Positions 53,435-62,062 of a DNA stretch of 64,000 bases are shown piece after piece. Position numbers and translations under genes: made by a program. A model generated the notes under the pieces. It saw nothing but the letters and a program-made list of their open reading frames with translations, was not told the DNA's origin and ran no database searches. The DNA comes from Allobosea lathyri. Lineage in GTDB: Bacteria; Pseudomonadota; Alphaproteobacteria; Rhizobiales; Beijerinckiaceae. Each line of letters starts with the position of its first letter. Positions within the stretch are counted from its first letter, which is position 1. The stretch lies in assembly GCF_900108245.1 (NCBI RefSeq), contig NZ_FNUY01000012.1, positions 116,606-180,605 on the forward strand, in the 5' to 3' direction.

Positions 53435-55698
53435 TCGCCCTGCTTCCAGGCCAACGCTAGGTCTTGCGCCCGTTGCGAGCGCGGCGGCGAACGACGTCCG
53501 GTCGGTCTCGCGTCAAGACGCAGCGCATTCGCGACCACGAGGATCGAGGAAAGCGACATCGCCAACGCGGCGATCAGTGGCGTGACGTGCCCTGCGACGG
53601 CGATTGGCAGGGCGATTGCGTTGTAGAGAACAGCCAGGGCGAAGTTCTGCCGCACCAGGCGACCGGCTCGGCGCGCCACGGTCAGCGCCCTCGGCACCGC
53701 ATCGAGACCATCACGCAAGAACACGAAATCCGCCGCGTTCCGGCCGATATCGGCCGCCGAGGCTGGCGCCATCGAGACATGCGCCGCCGCCAGCGCCGGG
53801 GCGTCGTTGAGGCCGTCGCCCACCATCAGCACCTTGCGCCCTCGCGAGGCCATGGCGGCGAGCCGCTCGACCTTCTGCGCCGGCATCAGGCTGGCGGAGA
53901 CGGCCTTGATGCCAAGCCCCGCGGCCGTGGCATGCACTGCTGCGGGCGTGTCGCCGGAGAGTAGCGTGATCTCCAGCCCGTCGCCGCGTAGGGCAGCGAT
54001 GGTTGTTCGCGCTTGCGGACGCAGCGTTTCCTCGAAGGCGAAGCGGGCGAGGAGGTTGCCGTCGCAGCCGAGCACGGTGCCGCCGTCCTCGTTTCGTCCG
54101 GTAGGGCCGCCGGCGAGCGCCCATTCGGCCCGTCCGAGGCGGTAGAGCCTCCCATTCAGCCGGGCCTCAATGCCGAGGCCGGGATGCTCTCGGACCTCCG
54201 ACAGCGCCAACCCGCCGGCCGGTTCCGCTGCCGTTGCGATGGTGCGCGAGAGCGGGTGGCTGGAGAGGCGAGCGATCTCAGCAGCGATCTCCAAATCTCC
54301 CGGAGCGATCGTCGCGCCGTTGACGAGGCGCGGCCGGCCGAGGGTCAGAGTGCCGGTCTTGTCGAAGGCGACGGCATCGATCTCGGCCATCCGCTCGATC
54401 GCGGAGCCGTCCTTGACCATGATGCCGCTCTCGAACAGCCGGCGCGACGCCACCACTTGCACGATCGGCACGGCGAGCCCGAGCGCGCAGGGGCAGGTGA
54501 TGATCAGCACGGCGATCGCGATGGTGATGGAGCGGTGCCAGTCGCCGCTCGCCGCCATCCAGCCGAGAAAGGTGAGGAGGGCTGTGGCGTGGACGACCGG
54601 TGAGTAGAGCGCAGCGGCCCGGTCGGCGATCCGGCGATAGCGGGCGCGCCCGCCTTCCGCCGCCTCCATTAGGCGCACCATCTCGGCGAGGAAGGAATCC
54701 GCCGCCTTAGCCGAAGCCGTGATCGTGAGTGGTCCCGAGAGGTTGAGTGTTCCGGCCCGTACTGCCGCCCCCGGCTCGGCAGAGCTCGGTGCGCTCTCAC
54801 CGGTGACGATGGCACAATCGAGGTCGGAAACCCCATCCTCGACCACGCCGTCGACCGGGACGCGCTCGCCGGCAGTGAGCGCGATGCGCATGCCGGGTTC
54901 GATCTCGTTCACCGGAAGATAGTCGCGGCTGCCGTCGGCGCGCAGCACCGTGGCGCCGCGCGGCGCCAGGCGCATGAGACCGCGCACGGCGGCGCGCGCC
55001 CTCTCGCGCATGACGTGTTCCAGCGTCCGCCCAATCAGCAGGAAGAAGATCAGGGAGGTCGCGGCTTCGAAATAGGCGTGCGGCCCGTCATGGACCGTGT
55101 CGTAGAGGCTGAGGCCGAAGGCGAGGGTGATGCCGATCGAAATCGGCACGTCCATGTTGGTTCGGCCACGCCGCAACGCCGACCAGGCCGAGGCGAAGAA
55201 GACACGACCTGCATAGAGCAGGCAGGGCAACGCCAGCGCCGCCGAGATCCAGTGGAAGGCGGCCCGTGTCTCCGGCTCGGCGCCCGACCAGACGGAGACC
55301 GAGAGGATCATGATGTTCATCGAACAGAAGCCGGCGACCGCGAGGGCCCTGATCAGCCGCGAGAATTCCGGATCCCGGACATCGGCGTCGGTCTCGAAGA
55401 GATGGGCCGGATAGCCGAGGCGAGCCATGGCGACCAGCAGGTCGGGCGGCGCCTCGCCGCGCCACTTTACCGCCACCCGCCGGGTCGAGAGGTTGACTCG
55501 CACATGGGCAACGCCGGCAAGTCTCGCCAGCCCGCTTTCGATGGTGTGGATGCAAGCGGCGCAATGGACGCCAGGCGCCGCCAGATCGGTCTGACGGAGG
55601 CCGTTGCCGAGATCCCGGCTCGCGAGCAGCATCTCCTCGCGCGAAGCTGCTGCGACCGTCTCGGCGTCGGCCGGCAGCGGCGTGGCGCAGCAGCTCAT
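53431..55698 (-). CDS. fixI: copper-transporting P1B-type ATPase FixI/CcoI
   Basis: A 755-residue inner-membrane copper exporter required for cbb3 oxidase assembly. It has an N-terminal heavy-metal-associated domain with CxxC in VHCAACIHTIESGLA (about residue 46). The CPC motif is in ITCPCALGLAVP, phosphorylation site AFDKTGTLTLGRP, SSHPLSR, and hinge VGDGLNDAPALAAAHV. Eight membrane segments are expected. I chose the ATG at 55698, which overlaps the DUF2189 stop by four bases. The typical fixG and fixH genes are not between fixP and fixI. Confidence 0.95.
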   Translation of the reverse strand: MSCCATPLPADAETVAAASREEMLLASRDLGNGLRQTDLAAPGVHCAACIHTIESGLARLAGVAHVRVNLSTRRVAVKWRGEAPPDLLVAMARLGYPAHLFETDADVRDPEFSRLIRALAVAGFCSMNIMILSVSVWSGAEPETRAAFHWISAALALPCLLYAGRVFFASAWSALRRGRTNMDVPISIGITLAFGLSLYDTVHDGPHAYFEAATSLIFFLLIGRTLEHVMRERARAAVRGLMRLAPRGATVLRADGSRDYLPVNEIEPGMRIALTAGERVPVDGVVEDGVSDLDCAIVTGESAPSSAEPGAAVRAGTLNLSGPLTITASAKAADSFLAEMVRLMEAAEGGRARYRRIADRAAALYSPVVHATALLTFLGWMAASGDWHRSITIAIAVLIITCPCALGLAVPIVQVVASRRLFESGIMVKDGSAIERMAEIDAVAFDKTGTLTLGRPRLVNGATIAPGDLEIAAEIARLSSHPLSRTIATAAEPAGGLALSEVREHPGLGIEARLNGRLYRLGRAEWALAGGPTGRNEDGGTVLGCDGNLLARFAFEETLRPQARTTIAALRGDGLEITLLSGDTPAAVHATAAGLGIKAVSASLMPAQKVERLAAMASRGRKVLMVGDGLNDAPALAAAHVSMAPASAADIGRNAADFVFLRDGLDAVPRALTVARRAGRLVRQNFALAVLYNAIALPIAVAGHVTPLIAALAMSLSSILVVANALRLDARPTGRRSPPRSQRAQDLALAWKQGE

Positions 55699-56480
55699 CT
55701 GATGGCCCGGTAGCTGTGCCAGGTGGCGTGTCCCAGCAGTGGGAAGACGACGATCAGGCCAATCAGCCCCGTCGCCATGCTCGCGAGGATCAGAGCCAGC
55801 ACGATCGCACCCCAGGCCAGCATCACGGGCAGGTTGTTCCAGACCAGCGAGATGCTGGTTCCCATAGCGGTGAAGGCATCGACCCGCTCGTCGAGCAGCA
55901 TCGGGATGGCGAAGGTGCTGATGGCGAAGGAAAAGGCGGCGAAGATGCCGCCGGCCACCGTGCCGACCAGCAGCATGCCCCATCCGACCGGCGTCGTCAG
56001 AAGCATGGTGACGACGTCTCCGAACCCCGGAAACGGCCGCAGGCCGAAGAACAGCGCGTAGATGATCACCGCGGCCCGCATCCAGATCAGCATCAGCAGG
56101 CACAACAGCGCGCCCGTGAACCAAACCTGGGCGCCGGAGGCCGCGCGCACGAAGATCATGTTGGCAAGGCTTGCGGGACTGCCGGCTTCGAGGGCGCGGC
56201 TCTTCTGATAGAGGCCGATCGCGATTAGCGGGCCGACGACAAGGAAGCCGGCCAGGGCCGGAAACAGGATGTAGTCGAGCTCCAGTCGGAACAGGCCCCA
56301 GACGATGAGCAGCGAGACCGCAAAGACGGCGAAACCGTAGACCAAGCTCGGCGCCGGGCTCGTCCACAGGTCTCGCCAGCCGCGCGCCAGCCAGTCAAGC
56401 GCGGCGCGGGCCGGCAGGTTGCGGCGGCGCTGCAGGTAGAGGGGGAGCGGGATGTCCCCTCCGGACTCGGTGGTGCCCAT
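55695..56480 (-). CDS. DUF2189 family membrane protein
   Basis: A 261-residue integral membrane protein. It has the DUF2189 pattern: ALDWLARGWRDLWTSPAPSL, then six predicted helices including LDYILFPALAGFLVVGPLIA and a conserved C-terminal LLGHATWHSYRAIR. The ATG at 56480 has GAAGGGAG upstream. It is coupled to fixI by a four-base overlap and occupies the place where fixG/fixH usually lie, so a role in cbb3 oxidase biogenesis or copper supply is a reasonable guess. Confidence 0.9.
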   Translation of the reverse strand: MGTTESGGDIPLPLYLQRRRNLPARAALDWLARGWRDLWTSPAPSLVYGFAVFAVSLLIVWGLFRLELDYILFPALAGFLVVGPLIAIGLYQKSRALEAGSPASLANMIFVRAASGAQVWFTGALLCLLMLIWMRAAVIIYALFFGLRPFPGFGDVVTMLLTTPVGWGMLLVGTVAGGIFAAFSFAISTFAIPMLLDERVDAFTAMGTSISLVWNNLPVMLAWGAIVLALILASMATGLIGLIVVFPLLGHATWHSYRAIR

Positions 56481-56493
56481 GCCGTCACTCCCT

Positions 56494-56703
56494 TCAGCAG
56501 GCCGAGCGGGCGGCCCGGAACATGCCGGAACCCGCTGCTTTCTCATGCGGCACGCAATCGGGCTGCGACCCGACGGCGACATAGACCAGATGCGCATTGG
56601 CGAGGAGGAGCAGCGCCGTGACGCCGGCCGCCAGCAGCCAGGCGAGCAGCCGCCCCTTCCCCTTGTGGCTGCTGCGGGGCGCGCGATCGGCCGGGGCGCT
56701 CAT
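56494..56703 (-). CDS. small membrane protein of the cbb3 oxidase cluster
   Basis: A 69-residue protein with one membrane helix (RLLAWLLAAGVTALLLLANA), then LVYVAVGSQPDCVPHEKAAG and a terminal Cys. The two cysteines outside the membrane could bind a metal. Its ATG overlaps the fixP stop by four bases, so it is translated with the oxidase subunits. It could stand in for FixH, which also has one N-terminal helix, but sequence similarity is too weak to say. Confidence 0.75.
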   Translation of the reverse strand: MSAPADRAPRSSHKGKGRLLAWLLAAGVTALLLLANAHLVYVAVGSQPDCVPHEKAAGSGMFRAARSAC

Positions 56704-57578
56704 CGCGGACCCTCCTTGAGCGTGCCGACATAGAGTGCGAGCAGCTTAATCTCGGCCGCGGACAACCGGCCCTCCCAATGTGGCATGTGCCCCTGACGTC
56801 CCGAATGGACGCTGGCGTAGACGGACTGCGCGTCGCCGCCATAGGTCCAAACGGTGTCGGTCAGGTCGGGTGCGCCGAGATCGCGCATGCCCTTGCCCTC
56901 CGTTCCGTGGCAGGCAACGCAATTCCCAGCGAAAACCTCCTTGCCGGCCGGCAGGCGTGCCTTCTCGGTTTCCGACAGCGTCTGCCCCGAGAGTGAGCGG
57001 GCATAGGCGGTAACCGCGAGCACCTGGGCGCGGTCGAGCACGCCGTCCCGCCCGAAGGCCAACATCTGCGCGGTGCGCGTATCCTTGCTCGTCGAATTGA
57101 TGCCGACGCGGATCGTCTCGGCGATGGTTTCGGGATCGCCGCCCCAGAGCCAGGCGCCAGAGGTGAGATTGGGATAGCCCGGCCCGCCCTTGCCGTTCGT
57201 ACCGTGGCAGACGGCGCAGTTATCGGCGAAGAGGGTGTGGCCCGTGTCACGGACATGACGCATCAACGCCGGATCGGCGGCGATCTCGGCGAAGGAGGCC
57301 TCCTCGACCCGGCTCGTCCAGCTCGCGCGCTCCGCCGCCGCCTCCTGCACCTGCTGGGTCACAACCTGACGCTGGTCGATGCCCAGCAGCCCCTTGGTGT
57401 AAGTCCAGCCCAGCGGCCAAGCCGGCATCAACAGCCAGTAGCCAATCGCGAACAGCGTCGCCGCCGCGAGGAAGAACAGGACCACGCGCGGGACCGGCGT
57501 GTCGAGTTCCTTGATTCCGTTCCATTCATGGCCGGTCGTCATCCGCCCGGTGACGGGATCGCGTTCAGCATGGTCCAT
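56700..57578 (-). CDS. fixP: cbb3-type cytochrome c oxidase subunit III (diheme)
   Basis: A 292-residue membrane-anchored diheme cytochrome c. The N-terminal WNGIKELDTPVPRVVLFFLA is the FixP hallmark preceding the membrane helix. Two heme sites are CAVCH (about residue 128) and CVACH (about 221), with Met ligands in later helices. It passes electrons to the FixO/FixN core of the high-affinity oxidase used at low oxygen. Confidence 0.96.
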   Translation of the reverse strand: MDHAERDPVTGRMTTGHEWNGIKELDTPVPRVVLFFLAAATLFAIGYWLLMPAWPLGWTYTKGLLGIDQRQVVTQQVQEAAAERASWTSRVEEASFAEIAADPALMRHVRDTGHTLFADNCAVCHGTNGKGGPGYPNLTSGAWLWGGDPETIAETIRVGINSTSKDTRTAQMLAFGRDGVLDRAQVLAVTAYARSLSGQTLSETEKARLPAGKEVFAGNCVACHGTEGKGMRDLGAPDLTDTVWTYGGDAQSVYASVHSGRQGHMPHWEGRLSAAEIKLLALYVGTLKEGPR

Positions 57579-57581
57579 CGC

Positions 57582-57752
57582 TCAATCCCCCGGCCTGTCG
57601 TCCTTGTCGAGAATGCTCTTCTTGGCGCGGTCGAAGCGCTTTCGATTCGAAGGCCAGAATGCGTAGATCAGCACGCCGATCGCGAGGGCGATCAGGTAGA
57701 ACAGCCCCCAGCTTTTGGCGAAGGCGACAAATGTCTGGTGATCGAAGCCCAT
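57582..57752 (-). CDS. fixQ: cbb3-type oxidase small subunit FixQ/CcoQ
   Basis: A 56-residue protein with one membrane helix, in the right place between fixO and fixP: it begins GFDHQTFVAFAKSWGLFYLI and continues ALAIGVLIYAFWPSNRKRFD. This AFWPSNRKxFD motif is the CcoQ signature. The gene is four bases from fixO and three from fixP, clearly one operon. Confidence 0.93.
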   Translation of the reverse strand: MGFDHQTFVAFAKSWGLFYLIALAIGVLIYAFWPSNRKRFDRAKKSILDKDDRPGD

Positions 57753-57756
57753 CAGC

Positions 57757-58488
57757 TCATTTCCCCTTGGCCGCGGTCTGGCGATGGGCCGCGTCAGTCA
57801 GCCGGCCGAGCACCTGCAGATAGGCGACCAGCGCGTCCATCTCCGTCAGGCGCCCGGGCTCACCGTCGAAGGCGCGGACATTCGTCTCCGCGCCATAGCG
57901 CTCGCCGACGCCACCGGCATACGAGCTGTCGGGACTGGCCTGGCCATAGGCGTCGGCACTGGCATTGGCGACCTGAGCCTCAGTATAGGGCACGCCGAGC
58001 CTGCGTTGAGCCGCGAGGTGCAGGCTAAGATCGGCCGTGCTGAGCTCGTTGCGCATGAGCCAGCCATATTTCGGCATGACCGATTGCGGGACCACGGCGC
58101 GTGGATTGACCAGGTGCGCGACATGCCAAGCGTCGGAATACTTGCCGCCCAGCCTTGCCAAGTCCGGGCCTGTGCGCTTGGAGCCCCATAGCATTGGCTT
58201 GTCGTATTGGGATTCGACCGCCAGCGAATAAGGCCCGTAGCGCTCGACCTCGTCGCGCAGAGTGCGAATCATCTGGCTGTGGCAGGCGTAGCAGCCCTCT
58301 CGGATGTAGATGTTGCGACCAGCCGTCTCCAGTGGCGTATAGACACGCATGTCCGGCGCCTTCTCGACCGTCTCCTGGATGGTGAACAGTGGGGCGATTT
58401 CGACGAAGCCGCCGATTGCGGAGACGCCGATGATGGCGAGCACGAAGCCGATGGCGCTGCGTTCAAGCTTGCGGTGGAAATTCGGCAT
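57757..58488 (-). CDS. fixO: cbb3-type cytochrome c oxidase subunit II (monoheme)
   Basis: A 243-residue membrane-anchored cytochrome c. An N-terminal helix (AIGFVLAIIGVSAIGGFVEI) is followed by the single heme site CYACHSQM at about residue 73 and the conserved GPYSLAVESQYDKPMLWGSK and RTGPDLARLGGKYSD. I chose the ATG at 58488. It is the second gene of the fixNOQP operon and transfers electrons between FixP and FixN. Confidence 0.96.
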   Translation of the reverse strand: MPNFHRKLERSAIGFVLAIIGVSAIGGFVEIAPLFTIQETVEKAPDMRVYTPLETAGRNIYIREGCYACHSQMIRTLRDEVERYGPYSLAVESQYDKPMLWGSKRTGPDLARLGGKYSDAWHVAHLVNPRAVVPQSVMPKYGWLMRNELSTADLSLHLAAQRRLGVPYTEAQVANASADAYGQASPDSSYAGGVGERYGAETNVRAFDGEPGRLTEMDALVAYLQVLGRLTDAAHRQTAAKGK

Positions 58489-58493
58489 GGCGT

Positions 58494-60143
58494 TCACTCT
58501 CCCGGCTGCAGGGCTGCGCCGGCCGGCATGTCTGCCTCGGCGGCGTGCACCGGAGCCTGCCAACGCGCCATCCGGATCGTCATCCAGACATTGTAGGAGG
58601 CGACGATCGCGCCGATCAGGAAGAACAGCCCGCCGACGGTGCGGGCGATGTAGTAGGGATGCATCGCGACGAGGCTGTCGATGAACGAATAGGCGAGGGT
58701 GCCGCTGTCGTTATAGGTGCGCCACATCAGGCCCTGAATGATGCCCGAGTTCCACATTGCGAAGACGTAGATGACGGTTCCCGACAGCGCGAGCCAGAAG
58801 TGGACCTCAACCAGCTTGGGCGAATAGATCTGCTTGACCTTCCACATCCACGGCACGAGCGCGTAGATCGAGCCGAAGGTGATCATCGCCACCCAGCCGA
58901 GCGCCCCGGCGTGGACATGGCCGACCGTCCAGTCGGTATAATGCGACAGCGAGTTGACGGCGCGGATCGCCATGAACGAACCCTCGAAGGTCGACAGACC
59001 GTAGAAGACGGCGGCGACCATCATGAAGCGCAGCGTCGCGTCGTCGCGGACCTTGTGCCAGGCGCCGTTGAGGGTCGCGAGCGCGTTGCCGGCCGACGCC
59101 CAGGACGGGACCAGCAGCACCACCGAGAAGGTCATGCCGAGCGTCTGCACCCATTGCGGCAGGGCCGTATAATGCAGGTGGTGCGAGCCCGCCCACATGT
59201 ACATGAAGGTGATGCCCCAGAAGCTGATGATCGACAGCCTGTAGGAGAAGATCGGCCGTCCCGCCCGCTTGGGCAGGTAATAGTACATCATCCCGAGGAA
59301 GCCGGCCGTCAGGAAGAAGGCAACGGCGTTGTGACCGTACCACCACTGCACCATCGCATCTTGGACACCGGAATAGACCGTGTAGCTCTTGGCGCTGCCG
59401 AGCGAGATCGGCAGGGCGAGGTTGTTGACGATGTGCAGCACCGCCACGACCAGAATGAAGGCCATGTAGTACCAATTGGCGACGTAGATGTGCGGCTCCT
59501 TGCGCCGCTGGAGTGTGCGAATGTAGATCAGGAAATAAGTAACCCAGACGACGACCAGCCATAGGTCGGCGTACCATTCCGGCTCGGCATATTCCTTGGA
59601 CTGGGTCAGCCCCATCAGATAGCCGCTGGCGGCGATCACGCAGAACAGATTGTAGCCGATCAGCACGAACCACGGGCTGAACTGGTCGGGCAGGCGCGCC
59701 CGCGAGGTGCGCTGCAAGACGTGGAGGGAGGTTGCGATCAGCGCGTTGCCGCCGAAGCCGAAGATCACGCCCGAAGTGTGGACTGGCCGAAGGCGGCCGA
59801 AGCTCGCCCAGCCCGCGTCGAAGGTCAGGTCCGGCCAGGCCAGCAGCGCCGAGACCCAGACGCCGAAGAACATGCCGACGACCGCCCAAGCAAGGGAGAG
59901 CACGATGCCAACCTTGGTCGGGTCGTCGTAATAGCGGGTCAGACGCTCATCCGACGGCTCCGGCTCGAAATACTTCGACAGAACGAGGAAGATGCCGCCA
60001 ACCCCGAAGAGTAGGACGATGACGCCGTGAACGCCGAGCAGGTCGTCGCGCCCGGCGAGCGCCATGGCAAAGCCGCAGAGAGCCAGCAACGACGAGACCG
60101 CGATTGCGAGCTGGCGTTCCGAGAGCGTGAGCGCTGATACCAT
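58494..60143 (-). CDS. fixN: cbb3-type cytochrome c oxidase subunit I
   Basis: A 549-residue catalytic subunit with about 12 membrane helices carrying hemes b and b3 and CuB. Conserved blocks include FGRLRPVHTSGVIFGFGGNA, WYGHNAVAFFLTAGFLGMMY (Cu-ligand His), MWAGSHHLHYTALPQWVQTL (His pair) and DWTVGHVHAGALGW. I chose the ATG at 60143, where the family starts. It reduces oxygen at very low concentration. It follows a small membrane gene by four bases, with an FNR-type box before that gene. Confidence 0.97.
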   Translation of the reverse strand: MVSALTLSERQLAIAVSSLLALCGFAMALAGRDDLLGVHGVIVLLFGVGGIFLVLSKYFEPEPSDERLTRYYDDPTKVGIVLSLAWAVVGMFFGVWVSALLAWPDLTFDAGWASFGRLRPVHTSGVIFGFGGNALIATSLHVLQRTSRARLPDQFSPWFVLIGYNLFCVIAASGYLMGLTQSKEYAEPEWYADLWLVVVWVTYFLIYIRTLQRRKEPHIYVANWYYMAFILVVAVLHIVNNLALPISLGSAKSYTVYSGVQDAMVQWWYGHNAVAFFLTAGFLGMMYYYLPKRAGRPIFSYRLSIISFWGITFMYMWAGSHHLHYTALPQWVQTLGMTFSVVLLVPSWASAGNALATLNGAWHKVRDDATLRFMMVAAVFYGLSTFEGSFMAIRAVNSLSHYTDWTVGHVHAGALGWVAMITFGSIYALVPWMWKVKQIYSPKLVEVHFWLALSGTVIYVFAMWNSGIIQGLMWRTYNDSGTLAYSFIDSLVAMHPYYIARTVGGLFFLIGAIVASYNVWMTIRMARWQAPVHAAEADMPAGAALQPGE

Positions 60144-60147
60144 CTGG

Positions 60148-60759
60148 TCAATTCCCCTGGATGCGGAACGCTGCCGAATCGGACGAGAGTGCGGCGACAG
60201 ATGCAGGCGCATGTCGGTCGCGGTCAGCGTTTCCCCCAGAGAGGCTCCACAGCGCCTCCGCCGACAATGCCAGCAGCGCCAGCGCCTTGGAAAGTTCCGC
60301 TCCGACGTAAAAAAGGTGGTGGTTCGTGGGCGCCACCGCTCCACCGGCGAGAATGTCGGCGACGCGCGCATCCAGCGCTGGCAGCAGCCAGAGAGCCTGG
60401 ACGAGCAGGAACAGCATCAACGCTCCAGAACAGGACCAGCGCAGCAGTCGCGGCGGCGGCGATAGCAGGACGGCGACTACGATAGCCGCGCTGAACAGCC
60501 ACTCCACCTTGGCGAGTAGCGCGAAGGTGACGCGCCCGACCTCAAGCGCCACAGGCAGGGCGAGCGAAGCGGCCTCGAACTTGACCGGCGTCGCCAGAAA
60601 GGAAACGCCGAGCAGCAGGCCGAGCCAGAGGGTCGCCACGAATGGCAGGAAAAGCCTCTGAACGCCGCGTGCGGCTTCAATGCCTGGCTGAAGCACGGAA
60701 TCGTCGTTCTGGAAGCAGCCACAACGGCTCGGCCCTGTGCTCTCATGTGGGTGACTCAT
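60148..60759 (-). CDS. membrane protein upstream of fixN (DUF4149-like)
   Basis: A 203-residue protein with about four membrane helices. The motif FVATLWLGLLLGVSFLATPV followed by KFEAASLALPVALEVGRVTF is typical of small DUF4149-like proteins. It is the first gene after an FNR-type box and is four bases from fixN, so it is transcribed with the oxidase. The class II start predicted from that box falls at the ATG itself, so translation may be leaderless or begin further in; the first 30 residues are not conserved-looking. Confidence 0.8.
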   Translation of the reverse strand: MSHPHESTGPSRCGCFQNDDSVLQPGIEAARGVQRLFLPFVATLWLGLLLGVSFLATPVKFEAASLALPVALEVGRVTFALLAKVEWLFSAAIVVAVLLSPPPRLLRWSCSGALMLFLLVQALWLLPALDARVADILAGGAVAPTNHHLFYVGAELSKALALLALSAEALWSLSGGNADRDRHAPASVAALSSDSAAFRIQGN

Positions 60760-60793
60760 GATGAGAGTATCGAGCCGGAGGCGCCTTCAAACA

Positions 60794-60807
60794 TTGATTT
60801 GGATCAG
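60794..60807 (-). promoter_or_regulatory. FNR/FixK box of the fixNOQP operon
   Basis: TTGAT-TTGG-ATCAG differs from TTGAT-N4-ATCAA at one base. It lies 35 bp before the ORF preceding fixN, and a GATACT -10-like element occurs at 60766-60771. Another TTGATCAA half-site palindrome lies at 60814. This is where oxygen control of the operon is expected. Confidence 0.8.
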
Positions 60808-60863
60808 AGCCCGGTTGATCAAGCCGAGCTAGGCTAAGCGGAGCACCTTCTTGTCATCCCCGG

Positions 60864-61580
60864 TCAGCGCGCCTCGATGCTGGCAAGATAGGACCGTAAG
60901 GCTCGCTCCGGCCCGTGCCAGGAAGCGCTGCCCTTGCCCTGCAGATCCGGCGGCTCCTTCCAGCCGGGCTCGATCCCGGTCATGTCGGGCAGCAGATGGG
61001 CGATGCCCTTGTGGCAGTCGATGCAGGTCTTGTCCTTCGGGATCAGGAAGCGGCTGTGGATATCGGCTGCGCGGCGCGTCTGCTTGGTGAAGTCCATCGC
61101 GACCGAGGAATGGCAGTTGCGGCATTCGAGCGAGTCGTTCGCCTTCAGCCGCGCCCATTCGTGCTTGGCGAGTTCGAGCCGCATGCCGAGGAACTTCTCG
61201 CGCGTCGAGATCGTGCCGAATATCTTGCCCCAGACCTCTTTGGAGGCCTGCATCTTGCGGGCGATCTTGTCGGTCCAATTGTGCGGCACGTGACAGTCCG
61301 GGCATGACGCGCGCACGCCCGAGCGGTTCGAGAAATGCACCGTCTGGGTCAGCTCCTGATAGACGTTGTCGCGCATCTCGTGACAGGAGATGCAGAACTT
61401 CTCGGTGTTGGTCACCTCGAGGGCCGTGTTGAACCCGCCCCAGAACAGCACGCCGCAGACGAAGCCGCCGAGCGTCAGGAAGCCGAGCGGCAGGTAGGCG
61501 CTCGGCCGGCTGATGATGCGCCAGAAGCGTACGACAACGCCCCAGCACCACAGGATGAGGGACTTGAGCCTGGCCATCAT
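60864..61580 (-). CDS. napC: NapC/NirT family tetraheme cytochrome c
   Basis: A 238-residue membrane-anchored quinol dehydrogenase. The N-terminal helix (LPLGFLTLGGFVCGVLFWGG) is followed by four heme sites: CISCH, CPDCH, CRNCH and CIDCH. It carries electrons from the quinol pool to periplasmic nitrate reductase NapAB. It is the third gene in the napA-B-C order, nine bases after napB. An alternative start in a second in-frame Met is possible. Confidence 0.96.
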   Translation of the reverse strand: MMARLKSLILWCWGVVVRFWRIISRPSAYLPLGFLTLGGFVCGVLFWGGFNTALEVTNTEKFCISCHEMRDNVYQELTQTVHFSNRSGVRASCPDCHVPHNWTDKIARKMQASKEVWGKIFGTISTREKFLGMRLELAKHEWARLKANDSLECRNCHSSVAMDFTKQTRRAADIHSRFLIPKDKTCIDCHKGIAHLLPDMTGIEPGWKEPPDLQGKGSASWHGPERALRSYLASIEAR

Positions 61581-61589
61581 GCCGCCCCG

Positions 61590-62057
61590 CTACCGCTTGC
61601 GACCGACGTCATGGGCATCCCGGAACAGGTTCGGCACCACGGGCGGCACGTCGGTCTGCTGGACGTGGCATGCGGTGCAGAAATAGCGGCGCGGCGTCAC
61701 GTCCGAGAGCACCTGGCCATCTCGGTCCTGGAAATGGGTGATGCTGATCATCGGTGCGCCCGAGCCCTCGGTAAACTCACGCCTGTGGCAATCCATGCAG
61801 CGGTTGGTGTTGAGCGTGAGTTGGTAGCCGTCGATCGAATGCGGGATCACAGGCGGCTGCTCGGGATAGTTGCGCATCCGCCTGACGTCATCGACGATCG
61901 GGCGGCCGAGCGCGGGCACCCGTTCGAGCTCCATGGGCTGCGCGTTGCCGGTCACGCGCGGTACGATCCTGATCGGCGCTCCGTCCTGCGAGAGCGCGCC
62001 GACGGTGAGGACGACGAAGGCTGCCAGGGCAGTTCCGAGAAGGGTCCAGGAGCGCAT
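61590..62057 (-). CDS. napB: periplasmic nitrate reductase diheme cytochrome NapB
   Basis: A 155-residue exported diheme cytochrome. Its signal peptide is TLLGTALAAFVVLTVGALSQ. The conserved ligand region is PPVIPHSIDGYQLTLNTNRC, with heme sites CMDCH and CTACH. It is the small subunit that passes electrons from NapC to NapA. I chose the ATG at 62057, five bases after the napA stop. Confidence 0.96.
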   Translation of the reverse strand: MRSWTLLGTALAAFVVLTVGALSQDGAPIRIVPRVTGNAQPMELERVPALGRPIVDDVRRMRNYPEQPPVIPHSIDGYQLTLNTNRCMDCHRREFTEGSGAPMISITHFQDRDGQVLSDVTPRRYFCTACHVQQTDVPPVVPNLFRDAHDVGRKR

Positions 62058-62062
62058 CAGGC

